Made by a program: the position numbers and the translations under genes. From CAYUEN01 sp964443745 (GTDB lineage: Bacteria > Campylobacterota > Campylobacteria > Campylobacterales > QNZT01), in contig CAYUEN010000004.1 of NCBI GenBank assembly GCA_964443745.1, positions 1-64,000 on the forward strand: DNA of 64,000 nt, written 5' to 3'. How positions within the stretch are numbered: position 1 is the first letter of the stretch; every line of letters begins with the position of its first letter. A model generated the notes under the pieces. It was given only the letters and a program-made list of their open reading frames with translations, ran no database searches and was not told where the DNA came from. Below, piece after piece: positions 51,687-59,143 of the stretch.

Positions 51687-52502
51687 CTATTTGTAAAGCT
51701 CCACATAGAGTTTCGTGACTTCGTCCATTTTCTTTGTGATATCGTCAGTCGTCGTGAAGACGATAAAAGGAAGTCCTCCTTTTTCGATACCGAGATAGAA
51801 TTTGTAGACGATTTTCCACAGTTTGTCGATCTGTTTCAGTTTGTGATCGATGGTAGGGGTGTTGGTGGCGTTCGCCATCAAGTCCGCATGGTTTTGCGCG
51901 AATTCATTGACTGCCTGTTTCATCTGATCGACCGTATTTTTGTCGTTGATCCCCGATTGATACGCGATGTAGTATTTGGCGATACGTTGCGCCAGCATTC
52001 GCTGCTTTCCGGATTTGGCGACGATGACCGACTCTTTGTGGGCCGATCCCTTCTTGAGTGCATCCACTACGAACTGGCTTCCTTCCAGAATCGATTCGCT
52101 CAGATCGAGTGCCAGCTGGGCGTTGTCGAGGTTGAAAGGTTGCTTGAGCAACGCTTTGAACTCGTCGCTGCTGAGTTTGACGAACGAGAGTAGGTTTTTG
52201 ATTTCGGGATCACTGATGGCGGAATTGAGACGCTGATAGTTGCTCTCGAACTCTTTGAGTGTGGCATCGAGTTGTTTGCTGGCCTTTCCTACGGCTATCT
52301 TTTTCCCCAGGTAAAGATAGTCTTTCGCCATTCGCTGGGAGAGCATTCTCTGTTTTCCCGCTATGTCTATCAATGCCATTTTTTCCGATTTGTCCACCGT
52401 TACGATGTCGTTGTTTTGGGGAGTGCCGGCCGCAAAAGCTATACCGCTTCCTCCTGTAAGTATGAGAAACAACAACGCTGTTTTGAAAATCTCTTTTTTC
52501 AT
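51687..52502 (-). CDS. Exported protein with two PilJ/NarX-type sensor motifs
   Basis: A 271-residue periplasmic protein with a signal peptide (AAG cleavage near residue 26). It contains the PilJ N-terminal motif twice: GKQRMLSQRM at residues 49-58 and GKQRMLAQRI at 165-174, exactly 116 residues apart. The motif is related to the P-box of nitrate sensors NarX and NarQ, in which a conserved arginine contacts nitrate. No membrane anchor or output domain is seen, so the protein is a soluble binding component. It is 4 bases after the preceding gene of the operon. Confidence 0.8.
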   Translation of the reverse strand: MKKEIFKTALLFLILTGGSGIAFAAGTPQNNDIVTVDKSEKMALIDIAGKQRMLSQRMAKDYLYLGKKIAVGKASKQLDATLKEFESNYQRLNSAISDPEIKNLLSFVKLSSDEFKALLKQPFNLDNAQLALDLSESILEGSQFVVDALKKGSAHKESVIVAKSGKQRMLAQRIAKYYIAYQSGINDKNTVDQMKQAVNEFAQNHADLMANATNTPTIDHKLKQIDKLWKIVYKFYLGIEKGGLPFIVFTTTDDITKKMDEVTKLYVELYK

Positions 52503-52506
52503 AATA

Positions 52507-53295
52507 CTATTTTCCTTTCGTTTCTGATTCCATTTGAGCGTACAACCCCGTTACCGTATTCATATCTTTGAGTATTTCGTTGGATTTTTTGTATATCAAA
52601 GAGGGGATGAATTTACTGCTCGATCGGTTCATGATTTCGAAAAACATGAACGAGCGTTTCACTTTTTGCAGCAGTTTGGAAATTTCCGGTGTATTTTTCT
52701 CGTAGCCGATGAGCAGATCCAGGGAGTCTTTGAAAAGTTTCATCGCACTCTCCATTTTCCGTTTGAATTCCGGATCGTCCACACCCCAGACTCTGAGCAT
52801 GTAAAGTCCGGCCATACGCTGTGAAAGCATTCGCTGGCGTCCGGAGATATTGATGATCTCCCCTGACTTTTTACCGGTCGCTTTGGCGAAAAGTTTCGTC
52901 GTGTCGTCGGCGTACTTGAGCAGTGTCTCGAGCTTTGGTTGAAGCATTTTCGCCTTCTCTTTTTCGGGTTTTTCCAGTAGCGTTTTTTTGAGAGGTTTCC
53001 AGAGGGCCATACTCTTTTCGATACTTTTTTTGATTTGGGAGTCGTTCGTGAAACGGTAGAGCAACTCCATATGGTTTTCGAAAGCTTCCATCGTTTTACG
53101 CAGATCCTCTTCGGGATTTCCAAAGGCGTTTCCCATTCCGATCATAGCGTAGTCTTTCAACATGCGCTGCGTGAACATACGCTGTTTTCCGGCGACATCG
53201 ACTGCCTGGGAAAGCGAGGTGATTTCCAGAGCCCATCCAATCGTCGAAAAGAGCAGCAAACATAGTATCCATATCGTTTTAATCGGACCGAAAAT
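52507..53295 (-). CDS. Exported protein with two PilJ/NarX-type motifs, probable ATT start
   Basis: A protein of about 262 residues, paralogous in design to the one downstream: motif GKQRMFTQRM and, 116 residues later, GRQRMLSQRM. The first canonical start, TTG 53259, has no ribosome binding site and would give a signal peptide lacking its basic end. ATT at 53295 has AAGGAG six bases upstream and gives FGPIKTIWILCLLLFSTIGWA, a complete signal peptide. I therefore start there; the shorter form is possible. First gene of the four-gene NIT/PilJ operon. Confidence 0.75.
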   Translation of the reverse strand: MFGPIKTIWILCLLLFSTIGWALEITSLSQAVDVAGKQRMFTQRMLKDYAMIGMGNAFGNPEEDLRKTMEAFENHMELLYRFTNDSQIKKSIEKSMALWKPLKKTLLEKPEKEKAKMLQPKLETLLKYADDTTKLFAKATGKKSGEIINISGRQRMLSQRMAGLYMLRVWGVDDPEFKRKMESAMKLFKDSLDLLIGYEKNTPEISKLLQKVKRSFMFFEIMNRSSSKFIPSLIYKKSNEILKDMNTVTGLYAQMESETKGK

Positions 53296-53448
53296 GATCG
53301 ACTCCTTATGCTGTTTCGTTGATTTTGTTGCCTATATGGCTATTATGAGCTATATCGGCCGTTTTAAAATTGTCTTGAGTGGGGAAGAAGAGACGGTTTT
53401 GATGTTACATGATTGCCTCTCTTGTGCGACCGAAAGAGAATACGGCTG

Positions 53449-53973
53449 ATGTTCAAAAGAGATCAAGCAAAGACTCAATACCATGTTCGAATGGTACGGA
53501 GAATCTTCAAAAAGAACAGAAACAATCGAAAGCTCGATGCCTTCATCGCCAAATACAAAATCCCCAGAGAGTATCTCTCCGTCAACCGGAGATCGATCTT
53601 TCGGGGGATTTGGATCGGCCTTTTCTGGGGATTTATCCCGATGCCGTTCCAGATGCTGGGGGTGCTTTCGCTCACGCCTTTTTTGAGGTTCAACGTTCCT
53701 ATCGCGATTACGATGGTGTGGCTCAGCAATCCCGTGACGATGCCTTTTATGTACTATATGGAATACAAGACGGGGTTGTTTTTGATGGGAAAAGAGGGGC
53801 TTCCCGACGTGCAGTTGACGCTGCAGTGGTTTCAGGATCACTGGGACGATATTCTCGTGCCGCTTTATGTCGGGACGCTTCCGTATTCTCTGCTTGTGGC
53901 GCCGCTGGTCGCCTATCTGATCAACTGGCTTTGGATCCACTCCGTCAGGCGCGAAAGGGCGGAGCGCAAATAG
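53449..53973 (+). CDS. DUF2062 family membrane protein
   Basis: A 174-residue protein with a basic N-terminus (KRDQAKT, RRIFKKNRNNRK) and three hydrophobic segments. The DUF2062 pattern is present: RGIWIGLFWGFIPMPFQMLG and the following WLSNPVTMPFMYYMEYKTG. Function is unknown; the family is often next to glycosyltransferases or DNA uptake genes, which is not the case here. The ATG at 53449 has a weak site; ATG 53491 is possible. It ends 3 bases before the convergent DUF1501 gene. Confidence 0.82.
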   Translation: MFKRDQAKTQYHVRMVRRIFKKNRNNRKLDAFIAKYKIPREYLSVNRRSIFRGIWIGLFWGFIPMPFQMLGVLSLTPFLRFNVPIAITMVWLSNPVTMPFMYYMEYKTGLFLMGKEGLPDVQLTLQWFQDHWDDILVPLYVGTLPYSLLVAPLVAYLINWLWIHSVRRERAERK

Positions 53974-53976
53974 CGC

Positions 53977-55140
53977 CTATGCGATGCACTCCACCGGTGC
54001 GAAGCCGTTTAAGAAACTATCCTCGATGCCCCACCATCTTTTGACGATCGTCCGATAGAGCGAGCGGTAATCGGTCGTGTATTTCAAATCGCCGTTGCTA
54101 TCCAGGTCGGTGAGTGAAGGCTGTTTCGAGTAAAAACCCCCTTTGACTTTTCCGCCTATCATGAAATGCGGCGCAGCGGTGCCATGGTCGGTGCCGTTGC
54201 TGGCGTTTGCGGCCGGGCGTCTGCCAAACTCCGAGTAAGTCATGATCACCGTCTTGTCCCAGTGGCCGGTTTCGATCAAGCCCTCTTTGAAGGCTCGAAG
54301 CGCGTCGGAGAACTCCTCCAGCAATCTTTCATGCGTGGGCGCCTGGTTTTGATGGGTGTCGAAACTCCCCAGCGCCACTTTGAAAACGGGCGCCTTGATG
54401 CCGTTTTTGAGCAAAAAGGCGATGTTTTCGAGTTTTTTGCCGAATTTGGTCTTCGGAAATTCCGTTTTGATCGGTTCTGGATTTTCCATACTCCGTTTCA
54501 TCTTTTGCACCGCATCCGCAAGATCGTTTTGTGTGTTCACAATATGGCTGAGCATCGCATCTTCGAAACGACCTTCGATATGCGCTACGTCGCCCGCTTT
54601 TTCGAGAAAACTCTGGGGCGAATCGAAGACGATGTTGTTCATCCCGGGTGCCGTGAAAGGTTTGGTGTCGTCGTTGCCGACGGTGAGCGAATCGCTGAAA
54701 AAGCTGCCGGGCACCTTGTGCGTTTCAAAGAGTCTGCCGATCCATCCTTTGCTCAGATACCGACCGCTGCCCGATGCCGTGGTCCAGATATCGATGGAGC
54801 GAAAATGCGAACGGTTCGGATCGGGATACCCCACACCCAAAACGATCGCCAGCTCCTCTTCGTCCCAGATCTCTTTGAGTTTCGAGAGTTTCGGGTGAAG
54901 CCCCAGTCTCTCATCAAGCGCCAAAACCTCCTCTTTGGGTACCGCCAGTGTGCCTCTTAGTTCGTAATAGTGTGGATCTTGATAGGGAATGACGGTATTA
55001 AGACCGTCGTTTCCACCCTCCAGCTCCACCAACACGACGATTCTCTCTTTCGGTATGCCGCTATTTGCCCACATCGCGGAAGGTATCGCCAACGACGCCG
55101 CGCTCAATGCGCCGAATCTGATAAATTCTCTTCTTTTCAT
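53977..55140 (-). CDS. DUF1501 family Tat-exported protein
   Basis: A 387-residue protein with a twin-arginine signal (KRREFIRFGALSAASLA). It belongs to DUF1501: VVLVELEGGNDGLNTVIPY, the catalytic-like SHFRSIDIW, GSFDTHQNQ and EFGRRPAANASNGTDHGTAAPHF. The fold is related to alkaline phosphatase/sulfatase enzymes, and the conserved D and H residues (NGTDHG) could bind metal. No substrate is known. It follows the DUF1800 gene by 8 bases; the two are nearly always paired. Extension to 55242 lies inside DUF1800. Confidence 0.88.
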   Translation of the reverse strand: MKRREFIRFGALSAASLAIPSAMWANSGIPKERIVVLVELEGGNDGLNTVIPYQDPHYYELRGTLAVPKEEVLALDERLGLHPKLSKLKEIWDEEELAIVLGVGYPDPNRSHFRSIDIWTTASGSGRYLSKGWIGRLFETHKVPGSFFSDSLTVGNDDTKPFTAPGMNNIVFDSPQSFLEKAGDVAHIEGRFEDAMLSHIVNTQNDLADAVQKMKRSMENPEPIKTEFPKTKFGKKLENIAFLLKNGIKAPVFKVALGSFDTHQNQAPTHERLLEEFSDALRAFKEGLIETGHWDKTVIMTYSEFGRRPAANASNGTDHGTAAPHFMIGGKVKGGFYSKQPSLTDLDSNGDLKYTTDYRSLYRTIVKRWWGIEDSFLNGFAPVECIA

Positions 55141-55148
55141 GATGCACC

Positions 55149-56468
55149 TCATTTGAGATTGTAGACAGGATCGAGCAGAATCGACGAAAATCGACTCTTC
55201 GGATCCGTCGTTTGTGTGACCGGACCGGTTACCAGCAGCCATTTTTGAAGCGTAGCGTATGTCGGGTCGGTGCGTTCTTGGTATCGCCTCTGCATCGCTT
55301 TGACCGCTTTTTGCAGAAAGCTTCGCCTCTTAGCCAGTGAGCCCGTGGTGATCCACGCCTTTGCCCCCGGCCATCCTTTGACGTTGGGCGGATTGAAAAG
55401 CTCCTGTCCCATCGCTTTGGCGGAGTTGAAAAGGTAGCGGTGCGGTACGGACTTGATTCCAAACGTTCGCACGCTTCCTACGACCAGCTCCACCGGAGAT
55501 TTGATCAGATACGCTCTCTTCGCTTCGTTTTTGAAAGCCTCCGAATATAGAATCTCCCGCAGCAACACCTCGATCTCGTAGCCGCTTTTTCTGAATTTTT
55601 CCGCGATACGCGCTACCTCGTGTTTGTTGATTTCGGGTGAGACGAATTCGCGATAGAACTTTTCGGAGATAAATTCGGCGGTACGGTTTTGTTCCAGGAT
55701 GATATCGATGATATCGTCTCCGTCGAATCGTCCCGTTTTGCCAAGAAATCTCTTTTCCCCGAAATCGTGTACCTTCGGATTGAACTTGAATTTCCCGCTT
55801 TTTCTATCGACCGTCCAGCCGGTAAAAGCGCGTGCCGCCGCTTTGATGTCCGCTTCGGTGTAGTGCCCCTCGCCCAGTGTGAAAAGCTCCAGCAACTCTC
55901 TGGCGAAGTTTTCGTTGGGATGGGATTTTTTGTTGCTGACATTGTCCAGATAGATCAACATCGCCGGATCTTTGGCGATCTCTCTCAGAAGTACCGCGAA
56001 GTTTCCCAGCGCCTCGCGCCTGAGCAGTATGTTTTGTCTCAGCATCAGATTCGGCCACTTGACCTTCGGAAGTTGCGAGGTGAAATGATTGTGCCAAAAA
56101 AGCGTCATCTTCTCCGTGACGGGGGAGGTCGTGGCGATCATCTCGTCGATCCACCACAACTGCAGTTGTCTCCATCTTCGGCGACGAAGCTTGCGAAGCA
56201 GCTTTTTCTCCTTTGCGGTGAGTTGTCTGTATCTCTTCTCTTTCAGCAGGGAAGTCCCGTACCACTCCGGATAGGGGGTTTGCGCCTCATCACCGCTCTC
56301 TTCGAGCAATTTTTTGACGGCTTGCTCGTATGTCAGGGGCCGGAGGGCTTCGATCTCTTCTATCGAAGCGCCAAAACCGGTGCGATCGAGTAAAAAACGC
56401 GCCATTTCGAACTCCAGTGCCAGAAGCAGCGTGGGCAACAACGCCACCAGCAGCGCCACTCTTTTCAT
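55149..56468 (-). CDS. DUF1800 family exported protein
   Basis: A 439-residue exported protein, signal peptide at residues 1-17 (VALLVALLPTLLLA). The DUF1800 pattern is clear: LDRTGFG, MTLFWHNHFTSQ, NENFARELLELFTLGEGHYTE, ARAFTGWTVD and the later SPVELVVG and GQELFNPPNVKGWPG. Function unknown. It lies upstream of the DUF1501 gene, the constant partner. The preceding diheme cytochrome gene is 59 bases away, so an electron-transfer link is conceivable. Confidence 0.9.
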   Translation of the reverse strand: MKRVALLVALLPTLLLALEFEMARFLLDRTGFGASIEEIEALRPLTYEQAVKKLLEESGDEAQTPYPEWYGTSLLKEKRYRQLTAKEKKLLRKLRRRRWRQLQLWWIDEMIATTSPVTEKMTLFWHNHFTSQLPKVKWPNLMLRQNILLRREALGNFAVLLREIAKDPAMLIYLDNVSNKKSHPNENFARELLELFTLGEGHYTEADIKAAARAFTGWTVDRKSGKFKFNPKVHDFGEKRFLGKTGRFDGDDIIDIILEQNRTAEFISEKFYREFVSPEINKHEVARIAEKFRKSGYEIEVLLREILYSEAFKNEAKRAYLIKSPVELVVGSVRTFGIKSVPHRYLFNSAKAMGQELFNPPNVKGWPGAKAWITTGSLAKRRSFLQKAVKAMQRRYQERTDPTYATLQKWLLVTGPVTQTTDPKSRFSSILLDPVYNLK

Positions 56469-56527
56469 GATATCCTCCTCGTTCGTTTGGATGGTGAAAG
56501 TGTAGAACGGAAGTGTTTAGCGAGTGT

Positions 56528-57226
56528 TTAGTGGTTCGAAAAATTCGATCGCTTGATCCATTCGGTGAGCGCCTCTATCTCCTGCTCGCTGAGTCTCTGT
56601 TTGAACGCGGGCATCGTCATCCTCTCGAATCCTTTCCATTTGCCATGGCTTCCGTTGGCGATAACATCGGAGATTTCGACGGCGGGTTTGTGTGCAATTT
56701 CTTTAAAGGAGGGAGCCGCTTTTTTCGTTAAGACACCATGGCACGTCAGACACCCTTTGCGTGTGGCCAACTGTTCTCCCAGAGGCAAAGCGTCGAAAGC
56801 GGCCTTTTCTTTCATTTTCGTCAGATATTTTTCCTGATCGTAGTAGTCGAAGATGTATTCCGCGATCGCTCCCACCTCGTCTTCGGTGACGTTTCCTTTT
56901 TGTGAAGGCATCAAACCGTAGGATTCCAGACTCTTTTTGTCGCAAAACGATTTGCTCGCATCGGGATTAAGAACGTAATCTTTGAAAAAATCGACGAATT
57001 TCGGTTTCTTGTCGCTTGGAGAGTCGACTTTGATGGAATCCTTGATATGGAACGCCACCGCCATCATCGGGGGTGCTTTTTCCTCTTCGTACGTTTTGGG
57101 CGGCATATCGAGATTGTGGCAGGATGCGCATTTGTCATGCAGCAGGGTTTTGCCGTCGTAGCGGATCTCTTTTTCGTTGCAGCCGCCCAGGAGAACGATG
57201 ATCAGAAGCGGTAGCAGATTATTCAT
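56528..57226 (-). CDS. Dihaem c-type cytochrome lipoprotein
   Basis: A 232-residue protein with lipobox LLGGC and two c-type haem sites, CASCH near residue 35 and CLTCH near residue 160, with axial methionines available in MPSQKG and MTMPAFKQRLSEQEIEALTEWI. The second half is a class I cytochrome domain. It should sit on the outer face of the inner membrane or inner face of the outer membrane. The ATG at 57226 overlaps the DUF134 gene by 8 bases. It could be the electron carrier for the DUF1800/DUF1501 pair. Confidence 0.88.
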   Translation of the reverse strand: MNNLLPLLIIVLLGGCNEKEIRYDGKTLLHDKCASCHNLDMPPKTYEEEKAPPMMAVAFHIKDSIKVDSPSDKKPKFVDFFKDYVLNPDASKSFCDKKSLESYGLMPSQKGNVTEDEVGAIAEYIFDYYDQEKYLTKMKEKAAFDALPLGEQLATRKGCLTCHGVLTKKAAPSFKEIAHKPAVEISDVIANGSHGKWKGFERMTMPAFKQRLSEQEIEALTEWIKRSNFSNH

Positions 57227-57530
57227 TCTCTTCCCCGATCTCTTTGGTGATGGAAATGGCTTTGGTATGTAGCAGCGCATCCGCAATCTTTCGATGGGCG
57301 CTTTCGAGGATGCGGGAAAAAGTGGTGCGGGAGATCCCCATTTTTTCCGCCGCGTCCTGCTGATAGAGACCTTCGTAGTCGCTCAGTCGTATGGCCTCCA
57401 TCTCGTCTTTGGCCATCACCACCTTTTCGAGTTCGATTCTTCGTATGCCGCATGGCTTGAAACAGACTCCGGTGTGGTCTTTTTCGATCTTTCGTCTGAT
57501 CTTTCTGCGCCCGTGAAGACAAGGGGTCAG
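57219..57530 (-). CDS. DUF134 (UPF0251) helix-turn-helix protein, start unclear
   Basis: A DUF134 protein of about 100 residues when the open frame upstream of GTG 57422 is included: GRRKIRRKIE, CFKPCGIRRIELEKVV, MEAIRLSDYEGLYQQDAAEKMGIS, then the sigma-70 region 4-like helix-turn-helix RTTFSRILESAHRKIADAL. The family region extends 5' of the first canonical start codon, yet no ATG, GTG or TTG exists between the upstream stop (57534-57536) and 57422. A CTG at 57530 would give a normal length. The start area lies inside a short direct-repeat patch. It overlaps the cytochrome gene by 8 bases. Confidence 0.65.
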   Translation of the reverse strand: MTPCLHGRRKIRRKIEKDHTGVCFKPCGIRRIELEKVVMAKDEMEAIRLSDYEGLYQQDAAEKMGISRTTFSRILESAHRKIADALLHTKAISITKEIGEENE

Positions 57531-57586
57531 TGCTCACAATGCCCCAATGCCCCAGTGCCTTCAATGTCTCAATACTCCAACATCTC
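57528..57586. repeat. Seven imperfect 8-9 base direct repeats
   Basis: On the plus strand: CAGTGCTCA, CAATGCCC, CAATGCCC, CAGTGCCTT, CAATGTCT, CAATACTC, CAACATCTC. The patch covers the last four codons of the Sel1 gene and reaches the putative start of the DUF134 gene. Confidence 0.75.
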
Positions 57587-58069
57587 TTCGATAAATCGTA
57601 CCATCTCCGACGCTTCGTCATCTCCCAGATCGGCGGCTTTTTGAAACCACGCTTTCGCTTTGTCCAGATCCTGCTCCACCGCTTCGCCTTTGTAGTAGTA
57701 CCACCCCGTGATGAGCATCGCGTCTTTGTCTCCGAGATTTGCGGCGCGTTCGTACCAGTAGAGCGCTTTTTGCGGATCTTGGGGGACGATGTTTCCCTCT
57801 CCGTAGGCGACGCCGAGCAAAAAGGCTGCATCGGCGTTGTGCTGCTCGGTAGCGGCTTTGGAGAGAAGGGTGATCGCTTCTTCGTTGTTGGAGCGGTTGT
57901 CGTCGTAGTAGGCTTTGAGTCCCAGCAGATAGCTCTCGTGCGCAGCCCATAGCGTCAGTGCCGAGTTTTTCAATGTTTTGTCGTGGTAAGAGGTAATGCC
58001 TTCCATGCTTTTATCCATTTCGGCACTAGCGAGTACGGAGCAGAGAAACAAAAACGCCAGATAGCGCAT
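57569..58069 (-). CDS. Sel1-repeat exported protein
   Basis: A 166-residue periplasmic protein with a signal peptide (MRYLAFLFLCSVLASAE). Three Sel1/TPR-like repeats occupy the C-terminal two thirds: EAITLLSKAATEQHNADAAF, KALYWYERAANLGDKDAM and KAKAWFQKAADLGDDEAS, each ending in an alpha-turn glycine or alanine pattern. Such proteins act as interaction scaffolds. The ATG shares its A with the stop of the basic-protein gene. The last residues are encoded in the 8-base repeat patch. Confidence 0.85.
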   Translation of the reverse strand: MRYLAFLFLCSVLASAEMDKSMEGITSYHDKTLKNSALTLWAAHESYLLGLKAYYDDNRSNNEEAITLLSKAATEQHNADAAFLLGVAYGEGNIVPQDPQKALYWYERAANLGDKDAMLITGWYYYKGEAVEQDLDKAKAWFQKAADLGDDEASEMVRFIEEMLEY

Positions 58070-58344
58070 CAGGGGGCGACCTTTAGCTTATGAAGTTTGC
58101 GCTTGATGCGGTTTTCTCTCATTTTTTGCCGAAAACGGCTCTTTTTGAGTCTCTTTTTGAGCTTTTTGCGAAGCTTGTGCGCCCGCGCTTTTTTGAGCTT
58201 TTCCCTGAGTATTTTGCGTTTGAGTTTTTTGGTCTGTTTGACCTTTTCCAGCAGCATAATACGCTCTTTGGGAGTGAGCTTTTCCATCCGCCCGCTCCCA
58301 AAGAGAAACGTCATCGTCAAAACGGCAAGTAACACGATTCGCAT
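58069..58344 (-). CDS. Extremely basic small exported protein
   Basis: A 91-residue protein with an N-terminal hydrophobic signal (MRIVLLAVLTMTFLFGSG) and a mature part in which lysine and arginine dominate and aspartate is absent (KKLKKRLKKSRFRQKMRENR). It should form one long amphipathic helix. No family is recognised. It might bind DNA, lipopolysaccharide or the acid surface of other proteins in the periplasm. Start ATG 58344 with AGGAG upstream; translation is tightly followed by the Sel1 gene. Confidence 0.7.
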   Translation of the reverse strand: MRIVLLAVLTMTFLFGSGRMEKLTPKERIMLLEKVKQTKKLKRKILREKLKKARAHKLRKKLKKRLKKSRFRQKMRENRIKRKLHKLKVAP

Positions 58345-58399
58345 AATAATCTCCTGATGGGATATTGTACCAAATCAGCGTGCGAATTGACAAAAGAGA

Positions 58400-58753
58400 C
58401 TATTTGTGTACAATGTCGCCCCTTCCTTTCGCTTTGCCTTTTCCGCCGATGATACCTCTGCCCACACCTTTTCCTTTTCCTTTAAAGCAGCCTTTGCCGA
58501 TGGCGATACCCCTGCCGGAAACCGTACCGTTGCCTTTTTTGTAGCGGATGTGACCTTCCCGATCTTTATAGATGACGATACCTTTTCCGCTGACGGTACC
58601 TTCGCCCTTAAGAGCGAATTTTCCCCGTCCCGCACCTTTTCCTGCGAAGATTCCTTTGCCTTTGACGACACCTGTCCCTTCTACTGTATCTGCCATCGCC
58701 GGAACCGTTGCCAATACCGCGCCCAAAAGTGCTACTGTCATAAGATGTTTCAT
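58400..58753 (-). CDS. Exported protein of perfect GxGxxx hexapeptide repeats
   Basis: A 117-residue protein with a signal peptide (MKHLMTVALLGAVLATVPAMA). From residue 26 the mature sequence runs in strict six-residue register for 15 units, mostly GxGxxx (GTGVVK, GKGIFA, GEGTVS, GKGIVI, GNGTVS, GRGIAI, GKGCFK, GRGIIG). Two non-glycine units in the middle (YKDREG, HIRYKK) keep the phase. Lysine and arginine are frequent and acidic residues rare. This suggests a beta-helix or amyloid-like fibre. ATG 58753 follows AAGGGG. No family is recognised. Confidence 0.75.
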   Translation of the reverse strand: MKHLMTVALLGAVLATVPAMADTVEGTGVVKGKGIFAGKGAGRGKFALKGEGTVSGKGIVIYKDREGHIRYKKGNGTVSGRGIAIGKGCFKGKGKGVGRGIIGGKGKAKGRGDIVHK

Positions 58754-58900
58754 TTCGAACCCCTTGTGCAAAATTTAATGACAACGTAAATGTAACATCG
58801 GAGTGTTTACTGAGTGTTTAGCGAAAAACACTCTTGCCGGGGTGAAAGTATGCTATAATTTTCTCAGTTCAAATATTTGAAAGTCGATCGAAAGGTTTAT

Positions 58901-59143
58901 TTGCCAACCGTACTGAAAATTGGTCCATATAAATTTTATTTCTATAGCCATGAACCAAATGGACCGGCACATATTCATATTGATAGAGATAATTTGAGTG
59001 CAAAGTTTTGGTTGAATCCTGTTTCACTTGCCAGAGATATAGGATTTTCGCCAAAAGAATTGAGAAAAATAGAAAAAATCGTAATTGAGAATCAAGAAAA
59101 ATTATTGGAGGCGTGGAATGGGTATTTTGGCTTTGGGTGCTGA
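58901..59143 (+). CDS. DUF4160 protein, possible toxin-antitoxin partner
   Basis: An 80-residue protein matching DUF4160: PTVLKIGPYKFYFYSHEPNG, then AHIHIDRDN, AKFWLNPVSLARDIGFS and the C-terminal helix LRKIEKIVIENQEKLLEAW. The TTG at 58901 has AAAGG five bases upstream and gives the family start MPTVL; a TTG at 58877 is too early. It overlaps the DUF2442 gene by 26 bases. The pair is common on mobile and accessory DNA and is suspected to be a toxin-antitoxin unit, unproven. Base composition is more AT-rich than its neighbours, a sign of transfer. Confidence 0.82.
   Translation: MPTVLKIGPYKFYFYSHEPNGPAHIHIDRDNLSAKFWLNPVSLARDIGFSPKELRKIEKIVIENQEKLLEAWNGYFGFGC

Noticed and set aside
57528..57586. 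Possible CRISPR array
   Set aside because: Units are 8-9 bases with no spacers, so they are simple direct repeats.
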